From Vibrio owensii CAIM 1854 = LMG 25443 (GTDB lineage Bacteria; Pseudomonadota; Gammaproteobacteria; Enterobacterales; Vibrionaceae): a stretch of 64,000 nt of DNA. The first letter of the stretch is position 1. Every line of letters begins with the position of its first letter. Both the position numbers and the translations under genes were made by a program. The notes under the pieces are model-generated. The model saw only the letters and a list, made by a program, of their open reading frames with translations, made no database searches and was not told the origin of the DNA. Below are positions 9,325-18,089 of the stretch, in pieces. Location of the stretch: the NCBI RefSeq assembly GCF_000817815.1, contig NZ_JPRD01000011.1, forward strand, positions 248,001-312,000, written 5' to 3'.

Positions 9325-10668
9325 TCAAATGTCCTTGTACTGATACATGTCTTGATCAGCCAGTTCAATCACATCAAGCAGAGACTCGTCACTCGTTCCT
9401 TTAGCCACCCCCGTCGTCACACCAACCTCTATGCCATAACGCACTAAAGGTCGTGCAGCGATGCTATCTCGCAAATTGGCAGCAAGCTCCTCTGCAGACT
9501 CCAGCGGGCAATGTGGCATAACAACCACAAACTCATCACCACCAAGGCGAATCAACCAATCACTCTGCCTAAAGGTCGACTTCATCATTCTTGCGATATG
9601 AATAAGCGCTAGGTCACCCGCTTTATGTCCATAGGTATCATTGATTTGCTTAAACTTTTTACCATCGATAAGAATCACCGAATAGTGTCCATCTTTAAGT
9701 GCGTCTTCAAAGTCCTGATCTTCAAATACCTTGCGATTGTACAACTCGGTCAGCTCATCCCGACTAGCACTTTTAATCGCATGCGCTAAGTGATCCCTGT
9801 GCTTTATATTGGAAGAGTAAAGGCGGTGATAAGTTCGAACCAAAACCCAAGTCACCAGCAACACCCAAAGGTTATCGATGATCACCTTTACCACAGGCAA
9901 TTGATAGATCACCACGCTGACGTTATCAAGCGGCAATATTAGCCCTCCAGCGAGATCATAAAACGGGTAATTTGCATGCCCGATAGTGACGTAATAATGC
10001 CCGTTCACTTTCTCCGTCGATAAGCTCTGCCCTTCCAAAAACTCATAGTTAACGTGAACTTCAACGACCACATCACCAACGATGCTCCCGTCACTATAAA
10101 CAGGGCTTGAGATGCTGAATGTCGTTTCTCCTGTCTCGGTATTATTAAAGTTTTCAGAGAAGACAACTCGGTCGGCTAAATCAGAGTCATGCATATTCAA
10201 GGTGCAATCGCGAGTTTGACTGCATAAAGCGGGATCGAACATTGAAGGCTCAATAGCAAGGTTGTCCCCTGCTTTCGAGAAGATAAGCTTTTGCCCTGTG
10301 TAAGAGCGATAATAAATGTGAACGTTGGGTCTTTCCGCAAGCTCGCGGTTGTACTGATAAAGGTCTTCTAATACGGTGAACGCAATCCTTTCGCTGTGAT
10401 TGAGCTCGTCATCGTTTAGCGATTTAACTCGTTGCAATTGGTTTATATGATCTGATGTAAGGGAAACTGGAGAATCGTGTTTTAGGTCAGATTGAATTCT
10501 CAATCCAGTTAGGACCGCAGTACTTTTGTAGAGCTCCAGATAATTGGCGATAGAAGCAAACTCTTTTTCACTGCGATTGATCGCCCAAAAGCTCATCGAA
10601 GAAACGACAGCAACATAGACCAGTAACGAAATGACCAGAGGATTTTTCGACAGTTTAAACAGAAGCAT
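9325..10668 (-). CDS. Membrane-bound diguanylate cyclase (GGDEF)
   Basis: This 447-residue sensor enzyme starts with a transmembrane helix (about residues 10-30). A periplasmic region of about 230 residues follows, with a single Cys pair near LCSQTRDCTL and a Cache-like pattern. A second helix lies near 258-278. The C-terminal GGDEF domain has an intact GGDEF at 376-380 and an inhibitory-site motif RQSD at 367-370, exactly five residues before it. It should therefore make cyclic di-GMP and be feedback-inhibited. No EAL domain is present. The gene stands alone. The signal it senses is unknown. Confidence 0.9.
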   Translation of the reverse strand: MLLFKLSKNPLVISLLVYVAVVSSMSFWAINRSEKEFASIANYLELYKSTAVLTGLRIQSDLKHDSPVSLTSDHINQLQRVKSLNDDELNHSERIAFTVLEDLYQYNRELAERPNVHIYYRSYTGQKLIFSKAGDNLAIEPSMFDPALCSQTRDCTLNMHDSDLADRVVFSENFNNTETGETTFSISSPVYSDGSIVGDVVVEVHVNYEFLEGQSLSTEKVNGHYYVTIGHANYPFYDLAGGLILPLDNVSVVIYQLPVVKVIIDNLWVLLVTWVLVRTYHRLYSSNIKHRDHLAHAIKSASRDELTELYNRKVFEDQDFEDALKDGHYSVILIDGKKFKQINDTYGHKAGDLALIHIARMMKSTFRQSDWLIRLGGDEFVVVMPHCPLESAEELAANLRDSIAARPLVRYGIEVGVTTGVAKGTSDESLLDVIELADQDMYQYKDI

Positions 10669-11006
10669 TCTCTACCCTAAGAACTCCATGCATACACTAG
10701 GAACTGCACCGAGCCATCCAATTAAAATGCCCTATCATTTGTCCAGACCAATTATATGTAATATTTATATCAGCAGCGTATAGCGCGAAAAATATACATT
10801 TGTTAGGTTTTTGTTTATAGGCATATTGCGAAATGCAAATCCGACCAGTGCCTAATTACTGTTAAATCTCTCTATAAGCCATTTAAATTACAGAAATTAA
10901 TTTTTTTCGTAACGAAGGTAGAAAAATTTGAACTCGATTTCGTATTCACTTTCCATTCATGTACGAGCCGATATAATTTTGCTAACTCTCCGAAAAAGGC
11001 TTTGCT
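10669..11006. other. AT-rich divergent promoter region
   Basis: These 338 bases separate the divergent diguanylate cyclase gene and the PepSY gene and must contain both promoters. The sequence is AT-rich with several TATAAT-like stretches. I saw no reliable operator, hairpin or small gene. Confidence 0.4.
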
Positions 11007-11426
11007 ATGTCTACATCCTTCACACCACGCAAGCTGCCTGTGCTGCTAGGTTTAGTACCGCTTTTATTGTCTGCACCAAGCTTTGCGTCTCACCATGATC
11101 ATCATGATGACAAAGACGGTCATGCCATTGTTCGTGACGTCGAAAAACCAGGAACACGAATTGAGTTCGATGAAGATCAGGACGAAGTCTACCGCGCCGT
11201 TCAGAAAGGCTATATCCGCCCTTTCTCTGATATGTATGAAGCAGTGGAGAATGATCTGTATGGGCGTATTATTAAAGTAGAACTTGAAGAAGACGATGAT
11301 GAGTGGGTATACGAGCTGAAAATCCTGTTCAATGACAGCGTAATCAAAGTGGAATACGACGCAGCAACGCTGGAAATGCTCGAAATCAAAGGCCGTAACT
11401 TTAATAAAGCACTCAAGCCACAGTAA
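11007..11426 (+). CDS. Exported PepSY-domain protein
   Basis: This 139-residue precursor has a signal peptide with a hydrophobic core at about 10-22 and a probable cut after SFA at 27. A His/Asp cluster follows at once (HHDHHDD, residues 29-35), which could bind a divalent metal. The remainder is a PepSY-type domain with an acidic segment ELEEDDDEW and the end VEYDAATLEMLEIKGR. PepSY proteins often sit beside two-component systems and are thought to modulate periplasmic or sensor activity. It is 41 bases upstream of the response regulator, with a GAAGAAAGAA stretch between, so the three genes are probably one operon. Confidence 0.85.
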   Translation: MSTSFTPRKLPVLLGLVPLLLSAPSFASHHDHHDDKDGHAIVRDVEKPGTRIEFDEDQDEVYRAVQKGYIRPFSDMYEAVENDLYGRIIKVELEEDDDEWVYELKILFNDSVIKVEYDAATLEMLEIKGRNFNKALKPQ

Positions 11427-11467
11427 TCAATCATAAATAATCACTAAGCATAATAAGAAGAAAGAAT

Positions 11468-12127
11468 ATGAAAATACTTGTTGTCGAAGATGAACCTCGC
11501 CTAGGCGAACAGATTTTAGAAACGTTGGAAAACAATGGTTGGGTGCCAGAGCTTTCTCAAGATGGCATCGATGCTTTGTATCGCGCTACTTCTGAAGAAT
11601 GGGATGCGATCGTACTCGACCTTGGTTTACCAAAACTCGATGGTTTGACGGTTCTAAAAGGCATTCGAGACGAGAACATTAATACACCCGTGGTGATTTT
11701 GAGTGCGCGTGACACTCTATCTCAACGTGTTGAAGGTTTGAATGCGGGTGCCGACGACTATCTAACTAAGCCATTTGAAATGGTGGAACTTACTGCACGT
11801 CTCCGCGCTCAACTGCGTCGTGCTTCAGGTAACGCATCACCTGTCATGCAGATTGGTGATCTAAGCTTAGATACGCGCTCATCAAAAGTTCTATGGCAAG
11901 GCCAAGCTGTCAGCTTAACCGCGCTGGAGTACAAAGTGGTGGCGTACTTCATGCACAACCCTGAAAAAGTCATTTCCCGTACCGAGTTGGTCGAACACAT
12001 CTATAAGCAAGATTTCGACCGCGACTCAAACACCATTGAAGTGTTCATCGGTCGTATTCGTAAGAAAATCGCACCGAAAATCATCAAGACCGTTCGTGGC
12101 TTGGGGTATCAACTGAATGCCGAATAA
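11468..12127 (+). CDS. OmpR-family response regulator
   Basis: This 219-residue regulator has a receiver domain with acidic pocket E7-D8, phosphoacceptor Asp51 in VLDLGLP and the conserved Lys in YLTKPFE. A winged-helix DNA-binding domain follows, with LTALEYKVVAYF and the end KTVRGLGYQLN. It resembles the QseB/PhoP/BasR group. It overlaps the kinase gene by 11 bases, so they are translated together. The PepSY gene ahead of it and the envelope-related genes facing it suggest a role in envelope or metal stress, but the stimulus cannot be read from sequence. Confidence 0.92.
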   Translation: MKILVVEDEPRLGEQILETLENNGWVPELSQDGIDALYRATSEEWDAIVLDLGLPKLDGLTVLKGIRDENINTPVVILSARDTLSQRVEGLNAGADDYLTKPFEMVELTARLRAQLRRASGNASPVMQIGDLSLDTRSSKVLWQGQAVSLTALEYKVVAYFMHNPEKVISRTELVEHIYKQDFDRDSNTIEVFIGRIRKKIAPKIIKTVRGLGYQLNAE

Positions 12128-13466
12128 AGCAAGGCCTTCCATACATGTACTTAAGCGACTCAGTATCAAGAGTCGCTTAGTTTTAGCTGCGGTCGTTTGG
12201 CTGACCGCAATGATCCTTGCTGCTGGCGTAACAATCCCTACTCAAGTGTATAGCTACATGGTGGACGACACTCGTTCGCAATTGAATGTTTACATGGACG
12301 AAATCGCCGCCCAGCTTGAAGTCGACAGCAAAGGCAAACTCACCCTCCCTACCCAACTTTCAGACCCAAGATTTAGCCGCCCATACAGTGGCTTATACTG
12401 GAGCGCTTCTACCGAGACGAGCTTAGAACGCTCTCGCTCTCTGTGGGACAAAAAAATCGAATACAAAGGCTTGGATAAAGATGCTTTTGGCGCGCGCGAT
12501 GAAAAGCTCATCACGTTGAAGAAGACCCTTTACCTTCCTGATTTTGACGGCCCTATTGATGTCATCATCGGTATCGACGAAGACCCAATTGAGGGCACGA
12601 TTCAATCTTTAACTGGGCAACTTTGGATTATCTTGGGATTGCTGTTTGCTGGCGTACTCGCCGTTATCTTGCTGCAAATCGCGTGGTCTTTAAGCCCGCT
12701 GACCAAGTTACAAAGAGAATTGGCCGAACTGAAATCCGGCAATAAAAAAGGCTTGGAAGAAGAGTACCCGAAAGAGATTTCGCCGTTAATCTCAGACCTC
12801 AACGCCCTGCTCTTCCATTATCAAGAACTGCTTGAGCGTGCTCGTAACCATGCCGGGAATTTGTCTCATGCGCTTAAAACGCCGCTTTCGGTTTTGAAAA
12901 ACGAAGTGCAAACCTTAAAGCCCGAAGAGCAAGATCGCTTGAACGCGCCAATCACGCAGATTCAACAGCACATCGACTATCACTTAGGTCGTGCTCGAAT
13001 GGCTGGTTCAATGAATATCCTTTCGGTGAAATCGAACCCTTCAGAGCGTGTTGATGCCATTTCGATGGCGTTTGATAAAGTCTATGCACATCGTGATGTC
13101 ACATTGATTAATGAGCTCGATTCTGAACTGAATGTGGCAGTAGAGAAAACCGACCTTGATGAGATGGTGGGTAACTTGCTAGAAAACGGCTACAAGTGGG
13201 CAAACAGCATTATTCGTGTTCATTCAACCTTGGACAAAGACAACATTCATATCGTTATTGAAGACGATGGTCCGGGGATTCCTGCTGAGCAACTATGCCA
13301 AGTGATTAAGCGTGGCTACCGACTGGATGAAACCACTCCGGGTTCTGGTTTGGGTTTGAATATCGTGAATGAAATGGCACACAGTTACCGAGGCCAACTT
13401 GAACTCTCAGAAAGTAAAATGGGCGGTTTAAAAGCCACCCTTATTTTGCAAAAGAGTCGAGCTTAA
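12117..13466 (+). CDS. Sensor histidine kinase paired with the upstream regulator
   Basis: This 449-residue kinase has two membrane helices (about 18-40 and 164-186) around a periplasmic domain of about 120 residues. A HAMP-like linker follows, then the phosphoacceptor His251 in NLSHALKTPL. The ATP-binding domain has an N box (LLENGYKWA), G1 (EDDGPGIP) and G2 (GSGLGLNI). The layout and the His box are like PhoQ/QseC-type kinases. Its stop codon shares the TTAA at 13463-13466 with the stop of the convergent DedA gene, leaving no space for a terminator between them. Confidence 0.92.
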   Translation: MPNKARPSIHVLKRLSIKSRLVLAAVVWLTAMILAAGVTIPTQVYSYMVDDTRSQLNVYMDEIAAQLEVDSKGKLTLPTQLSDPRFSRPYSGLYWSASTETSLERSRSLWDKKIEYKGLDKDAFGARDEKLITLKKTLYLPDFDGPIDVIIGIDEDPIEGTIQSLTGQLWIILGLLFAGVLAVILLQIAWSLSPLTKLQRELAELKSGNKKGLEEEYPKEISPLISDLNALLFHYQELLERARNHAGNLSHALKTPLSVLKNEVQTLKPEEQDRLNAPITQIQQHIDYHLGRARMAGSMNILSVKSNPSERVDAISMAFDKVYAHRDVTLINELDSELNVAVEKTDLDEMVGNLLENGYKWANSIIRVHSTLDKDNIHIVIEDDGPGIPAEQLCQVIKRGYRLDETTPGSGLGLNIVNEMAHSYRGQLELSESKMGGLKATLILQKSRA

Positions 13467-14824
13467 ATCACACCCGGTGATAACTCTGAAATGGCACTTA
13501 TCGATGCTTCATCGTTAGGTGCCATTTTTGTATCTGGGCGCTGATTAGATACATTTAAAGCGACTGAAGGCTCGCTAATCAACAATACATTCCCATCTGA
13601 GTAATAGTCATGCTTATTGTCCATTGCGACAGGCTGCGCTAACGAATGCAATTCCCCTACTAAGGCTAGGTGACTCATCTCGATTTGATTCGCCAGACGG
13701 TCTCTTTCACTGTCTACGTTTGGATCAATCCGGTGCAGCACGGTAACAATACCGGAATAATGCGCTAATTTGAGTCCATCATCATAGCTTATCGCCCCTA
13801 CCCAAACCGACTGATTTGAGCTTGCCTCGAGCCCTGCTTGCCACCAGCGTATATGAGAGCGTTTAAGTAAGCTTCCTGGTTCTTGAAATGCCATCGCTTG
13901 TGGTTTGCCATTCCAAAACAAATCCGACACAGGTGGCAGCTTTTGCTTCAACAAACTCACATAGTCAGACAACTCAATGTCGTTTCTTGAGAATGTTTGA
14001 TTTTCTAGCCAACCGAGTTCTTGCATTAAGGTTCTCGGTGATTCACCGACGTAGACCAAATTCACGGCCTGAGCGTCAAACACATTGGAACGTCCCGGAT
14101 ACACTTTAAAACCAAGATCGTTAAACGCGATTGGTTGAATCTCAGTGGGCTCGACTTGCAGAACATTATCGTCAGCAAGATAGAAAAAATGACCATAGTT
14201 TGCAGCAACCAAACACAGCACTAATGCCGTCAGGGATTTGGTCCATTTGCGTGACCAGTTCTTTTGCCACGCAACAATGGTAAATGTCACAGCCACCAAT
14301 ACCGAAGCGATAAGAAGTTTATGTTCGATTAAGATTAACTTTAGGGAATCCAGTGGCAACCAAGTTTGTAAACCTGAAGCAAGCAAGTATCCAGCAACGA
14401 CAAATTGCCCAACACCAAGTATCAAACCGATTGATGAACAGACAGTAAAGCGCTTCCAACTCACGTTCACTGAACCCGCCATAAATGGCACGACCCAAGC
14501 GACAGGGCCTAGTAGGCGTGCAAAGATCAAAATGACGTTACCACGCTTTTTCATTAACAAGCGACAACGAGCAATTGGGCGCTTCGTCTTAGCTTGCCAA
14601 CGAATAAGCTTTCTCTGAGCTTTAGAGCCCGAACGTTTACCAATAAAGTAACTGAGTTGATCACCAAGCCAACCACCAATGAGGACGGCGATTACGCCCC
14701 AGATGATGCCTTGGTGTAATTGATAGCCCGCAGCGAGCAGAAACGGCTCGCCCGGGACAAAGAGATTAGGTCCAATCGTCGCATCCAGAAATGCCCCGAA
14801 GAACAGACTGATCGCTTCCAGCAT
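13463..14824 (-). CDS. DedA-family membrane protein with C-terminal LssY domain
   Basis: This 453-residue fusion starts with a DedA (SNARE-associated/VTT) domain of about 200 residues. The typical segments are VPGEPFLLAAGY, GGWLGDQLSYFIGKR and FARLLGPVAWVVPFMAGS, with its Arg and Gly-rich re-entrant regions. A further membrane helix lies near residue 195-212. The C-terminal 230 residues look like an LssY_C domain (NLVYVGESPRTLMQELGW and HIRWWQAG). DedA proteins include undecaprenyl-phosphate flippases and affect resistance to cationic peptides; the role of LssY_C is unknown. It lies 14 bases behind the glycosyltransferase gene in the same direction, which suggests a shared role in lipid-linked sugar or envelope chemistry. 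Confidence 0.82.
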   Translation of the reverse strand: MLEAISLFFGAFLDATIGPNLFVPGEPFLLAAGYQLHQGIIWGVIAVLIGGWLGDQLSYFIGKRSGSKAQRKLIRWQAKTKRPIARCRLLMKKRGNVILIFARLLGPVAWVVPFMAGSVNVSWKRFTVCSSIGLILGVGQFVVAGYLLASGLQTWLPLDSLKLILIEHKLLIASVLVAVTFTIVAWQKNWSRKWTKSLTALVLCLVAANYGHFFYLADDNVLQVEPTEIQPIAFNDLGFKVYPGRSNVFDAQAVNLVYVGESPRTLMQELGWLENQTFSRNDIELSDYVSLLKQKLPPVSDLFWNGKPQAMAFQEPGSLLKRSHIRWWQAGLEASSNQSVWVGAISYDDGLKLAHYSGIVTVLHRIDPNVDSERDRLANQIEMSHLALVGELHSLAQPVAMDNKHDYYSDGNVLLISEPSVALNVSNQRPDTKMAPNDEASISAISELSPGVI

Positions 14825-14838
14825 ACAGCCTCCGACGA

Positions 14839-15573
14839 TTATGAGTGTTGATCTTTATAGTGACCGAATTTGTACTCCATTTCGTTGTTGCGCATTTCCC
14901 CAAAGAAGAATCGGCGCACATTGGCTTTGAAATAGGTCATGCCCATTTTAAAGAAACCATCTTGCTCCAAACGACGCGGATCGAATTCGAACGTCATTGG
15001 TAAAAAGCGGAATCGCCATGTTTTTGAAGCGCGTTTCACGTAATCACAATCTTCGCAAAGCGTAATAGACTCATCAAAGCCGTTGATCTCTTTGTGGGCA
15101 CGCTTGGTAGAGAAAATGCAAGCACCTACCGCAGTTGGGAATGTGTACTGAGTAATAAACAAACCTGCGTTAAACATGCCATAGCCTAGCTTGTGCGCCA
15201 TTGGTAAGTCTTTTGCGCCCATATAGACGCCGGCCACTTCTAACTTGGCGTCTTCTAACTTGCTCATTGCACGACTTAGAAAATCGCTTGGCAAACGTAC
15301 GTCTGCATCCAAGAAAAGAATGCGTTCGTATTTCGCTAATTCTGCCCCCGTGTTACGTCCTAAGCTGACACCACGAGTCTCCATTTGATGAACGGTAAGT
15401 TCTGGTAATGAGCTTTCGTAAGCTTGTGCAACTTCACGTGTCGAATCTTCGCTGTTCGAGTCCACCACGATCACTTCAAAGTTCTGGTGAGTTTGTTTGG
15501 TTAAGTCCTCAAGTAGTCGACCAATACGTTTTTCTTCATTGAGGGTAATAATCACGATACTGATAGGATTCAT
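14839..15573 (-). CDS. Family 2 glycosyltransferase
   Basis: The protein of 244 residues is a GT-A fold, family 2 enzyme: PISIVIITLNEE at the N-terminus, VDSNSEDSTREVA for nucleotide binding, FLDADVRLPSDF with the DxD metal site, and CEDCDYVKRA for the acceptor side. I chose the ATG at 15571-15573 because a GGAG (15580-15583) lies six bases ahead of it; an in-frame ATG four codons upstream contains that GGAG and lacks its own site. The sugar and acceptor are unknown. It lacks membrane helices. The next gene encodes a DedA-LssY_C protein, so a lipid-linked acceptor is plausible. Confidence 0.88.
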   Translation of the reverse strand: MNPISIVIITLNEEKRIGRLLEDLTKQTHQNFEVIVVDSNSEDSTREVAQAYESSLPELTVHQMETRGVSLGRNTGAELAKYERILFLDADVRLPSDFLSRAMSKLEDAKLEVAGVYMGAKDLPMAHKLGYGMFNAGLFITQYTFPTAVGACIFSTKRAHKEINGFDESITLCEDCDYVKRASKTWRFRFLPMTFEFDPRRLEQDGFFKMGMTYFKANVRRFFFGEMRNNEMEYKFGHYKDQHS

Positions 15574-15830
15574 AATGTGCTCCATTGAGGTTGTCCGTTT
15601 ATGTACGATGGAGAATAGAACCGACTGACTTAACGGTTACTGAGGTCAACATTCATTTTGCGTTCATTTTGTGAATAACAGATGTCGTTAATGAATGAAT
15701 TAACTTGGGAAGAGGATTGAGTCCTAGGCAAATAAAAACGTGCTGACAAAGAGCCAAATAGGTTAAAATCAGCGCAATGCGAACAAAGTTTTGCCGACAC
15801 CACAAAACAGACACTCTTCTTGACGAAGAA

Positions 15831-15860
15831 TTACTGGCTTTTTGGTGATTTAGGTACAAT
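15831..15860 (+). promoter_or_regulatory. Candidate sigma-70 promoter of rplY
   Basis: A -10 like TACAAT at 15855-15860 is preceded, 18 bases upstream, by a weak -35 TTACTG at 15831-15836. It would start a transcript near 15867, leaving a leader of about 130 bases that contains the two hairpins ahead of rplY. The -35 is poor, so this is tentative. Confidence 0.35.
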
Positions 15861-15902
15861 TTTGGTTGCTGAATGTAGAGCAGGATGATAGTATCCGCGC
15901 TC

Positions 15903-15974
15903 GCTTGAACAGTTCCTGTTTCAAGCTTTACTACGAACACAAGGTCGCATTGTGTTTGTAAAGTTTTATTTTTT
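15903..15974 (+). promoter_or_regulatory. Two-hairpin leader ahead of rplY (possible L25 autoregulation)
   Basis: Hairpin 1 pairs GCTTGAACAG (15903-15912) with CTGTTTCAAGC (15916-15926), with one bulged base. Hairpin 2 pairs TACGAACACAA (15932-15942) with TTGTGTTTGTA (15950-15960), with one G-T pair, around the loop GGTCGCA. A T-rich stretch (15964-15974) follows, so hairpin 2 could act as an attenuator. Ribosomal-protein leaders commonly bind their own product; L25 binds loop E of 5S rRNA. That this leader does so is inference. Confidence 0.55.
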
Positions 15975-15995
15975 ACTAATTTGAGAGTAAATACT

Positions 15996-16274
15996 ATGAA
16001 ATTCGAAGCAGTAGTACGTACTGAACTAGGTAAAGGTGCGAGCCGCCGCCTACGTCACGCTGGCAAATTCCCTGCAGTTGTATACGGCGGTGAAGCAGCA
16101 GCAGTTGCTATCGTTCTTAACCACGACGACATCGTTAACCAAATGGACAAGCCTGAGTTCTACGAAGGTATCGTTCTAGTGATCGACGGCGCTGAAGTTA
16201 AAGTTAAGCCACAAGACGTTCAACGTCACGCTTACAAGCCAAAAGTTGAGCACATGGACTTCATCCGTATCTAA
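15996..16274 (+). CDS. rplY: 50S ribosomal protein L25
   Basis: This 92-residue protein aligns over its full length with E. coli L25 (94 residues). It starts [20 protein letters not shown] and ends in HMDFIRI. L25 binds 5S rRNA in the central protuberance of the large subunit. The ATG at 15996 is preceded by GAGAGTA, and an in-frame TTG five codons upstream would itself cover that site, so the ATG is the start. Codon use is biased as in highly expressed genes. The gene is monocistronic and ends in a strong terminator. Confidence 0.97.
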   Translation: MKFEAVVRTELGKGASRRLRHAGKFPAVVYGGEAAAVAIVLNHDDIVNQMDKPEFYEGIVLVIDGAEVKVKPQDVQRHAYKPKVEHMDFIRI

Positions 16275-16360
16275 TTCCCTACCAAGGAATTAACGGATAA
16301 AATCCAAACCTTTTGCATAAAGATTATCGGACTTACCAACCGAGATATCTAAAAAATTTC

Positions 16361-16393
16361 AAAACCCCGGAGACTTACCACCTCCGGGGTTTT
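16361..16393. terminator. Strong bidirectional terminator after rplY
   Basis: A perfect 12-base stem, AAAACCCCGGAG (16361-16372) paired with CTCCGGGGTTTT (16382-16393), encloses a 9-base loop. The terminal T and A runs let it act in both directions, serving rplY and possibly the leftward GNAT gene. Confidence 0.88.
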
Positions 16394-16505
16394 ACTATTT
16401 AGGGTAAACATAAATCTCCCCTACACTTAGATTCTGATAAACGACTCTCTATTCAACCAAGCTTTGCATTGGGCATTTCAGTTCAGAGAAATGTGAGCTT
16501 AAGCA

Positions 16506-17021
16506 CTAGGTTCGCGCTATATACTTCACCAATGTAACGTCGTTTAGCGTCATATCATCAATAATCTCGGCCTCTTCCTCTCCAGAGCGCACAAAACCGC
16601 ACTTCTTATAGAAATTCAGCCCCTGCTTATTGGTATCTAACGCCTTAAGGCTAATTTGCATCACAGGCGTTGAGAGCAATCTTGTTTCTAACTCATCAAT
16701 CAATGCACTGCCTGCACCCTGTCCGTAATATAAAGGGGAAACATAGCAACAGGTTACAATCGCCGTTTTGTCTTCACTTGAATGATTAGGCAATTCATAA
16801 CTCAGAAAACCGACAATCTCTTTTTGCTTTTCGACAACGATGAGGTTTGCCAGTTGCTCCGTCATCACTCGCGTCCACATTCGTTCTCGACGTTCTCGAG
16901 TGAACTGGTCAATATAGCTTTGCGGCATCAACCCTCTGTAAGCAACTTGCCAAGAATCAACGTGTATCTTGGCGATATAACTCGCTTCGTCTCTCACTGC
17001 ATTTCTAACTGTATATCCCAT
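16506..17021 (-). CDS. GNAT-family N-acetyltransferase
   Basis: This 171-residue single-domain acetyltransferase begins YTVRNAVRDEASYIAKIHVDSW, a start common to RimI-like proteins. It carries the acetyl-CoA loop in VSPLYYGQGAGSALIDEL (Q/R-x-x-G-x-G/A form) and NTNKQGLNFYKKCGFVRSGE near the end. The acceptor is unknown. It lies 15 bases behind another GNAT gene in the same direction, so the two are probably co-transcribed. Its sequence does not closely resemble that neighbour. Confidence 0.85.
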   Translation of the reverse strand: MGYTVRNAVRDEASYIAKIHVDSWQVAYRGLMPQSYIDQFTRERRERMWTRVMTEQLANLIVVEKQKEIVGFLSYELPNHSSEDKTAIVTCCYVSPLYYGQGAGSALIDELETRLLSTPVMQISLKALDTNKQGLNFYKKCGFVRSGEEEAEIIDDMTLNDVTLVKYIART

Positions 17022-17036
17022 TGCTCGCCTTTCTCG

Positions 17037-17741
17037 TTATTCCTGAGTAAACACCCTCTGACGGCTGTACGCTTCAAAACCTAATGACTGGCACAGCTTT
17101 ATTGAGATCGTATTTTCAATATTTACTCGATACCTAATTGTGCGCTGCCTAGTCTTCACTTCATTAATTAAGTGGCCAAGCAGCCGTTTCCCATAACCTT
17201 TCCCTCTCGAATTTGGGGAAACTAATATGGACAAAGACTCGAATGGTTCTTTTCCTTGATAACAGTATGAAGCAAGCACAGCGACCAGTTCTTTGTTGTC
17301 GAAGATGCCATAGAAAAAATGGCTATCGAGGTCAAAATCCGCCTTTAAAATATCTTCTTCACTCTCACGACTTAAAAAGGATTCGAGCAACTCACGATCC
17401 GACTCAATAGAAAGAGAAATCACTTCGTCGTCTTTGTTGACGTTATCGTCATTAAATAAATAGTAGTCGACATCGTCGTATTCACAGAACAATTGCTTGT
17501 TATTTAATTTTCTCTCCAGCTCATCGGTCTGAAAATGTTTAATTCTTTCCCATAAACTTGGAGGACAGGATATATACGTACAGGCATCAGATTGGTATAA
17601 AAATACAGCACAAAGATCGGAGAACTTTTGCCAATAATGTGGGTCATAAGAATAGCCGTTGTACAAATTACCGTTCACGTTGAACAGTTTCTGCCATGAG
17701 CAATCGATTTCTGCGGCAAGCGCGGTTGTTTTTTTGAGCAT
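17037..17741 (-). CDS. GNAT-family acetyltransferase with extra N-terminal region
   Basis: The C-terminal half of this 234-residue protein is a GNAT domain with LSILVSPNSRGKGYGKRLLG, a good acetyl-CoA binding loop, and CQSLGFEAYSRQRVF at the end. The N-terminal 110 residues are acidic and rich in Tyr and Trp, and I do not recognise them; they resemble a degenerate second GNAT fold. Substrate is unknown. It is the first gene of a probable two-gene operon with the GNAT gene at 16506-17021. Confidence 0.75.
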   Translation of the reverse strand: MLKKTTALAAEIDCSWQKLFNVNGNLYNGYSYDPHYWQKFSDLCAVFLYQSDACTYISCPPSLWERIKHFQTDELERKLNNKQLFCEYDDVDYYLFNDDNVNKDDEVISLSIESDRELLESFLSRESEEDILKADFDLDSHFFYGIFDNKELVAVLASYCYQGKEPFESLSILVSPNSRGKGYGKRLLGHLINEVKTRQRTIRYRVNIENTISIKLCQSLGFEAYSRQRVFTQE

Positions 17742-18089
17742 CCCTTCCTCTCAACACAGCGTACAGAAAAGTATAACTATTTGTTTCTTTAGCATTAAGA
17801 AGACATGAATTTGGCAAAATAATCACCAAAGTTTGCTTTATATCTCACCAAAACGCGTATTGATTCACATAAACAAAATGCATTCAATTAAACCGCTCAC
17901 ACTTTTAATCCAATAATGGGTTAAGCCTTTCCTAAATACGATTTCTGTTTATTTATCGACATGCTTTGCAGCGCCGTAATTTCCCTTATTCAACAAAACT
18001 ATAAATAAGATGTAGATCACTAAAGTTTCACATTATTTCCGTATATTTCACGCCGTAACAATAACAAAATCACAAAGAAAGGATCCCTT
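17742..18089. other. 348-base divergent promoter region
   Basis: AT-rich DNA between the leftward GNAT pair and the rightward 5'-nucleotidase gene. The latter has an AAAGGA ribosome binding site at 18077-18082. A GATCAC half-site near 18016 hints at CRP binding, but the other half is poor. No gene or hairpin is visible. Confidence 0.4.

Noticed and set aside
15653..15940. Leftward 95-codon frame ahead of rplY
   Set aside because: It overlaps the rplY promoter and leader hairpins, has no family pattern and no ribosome binding site of note.
18005..18040. Possible CRP site ahead of the 5'-nucleotidase gene
   Set aside because: GATCAC is one good half, but the other half has two or more mismatches to TGTGA at correct spacing.
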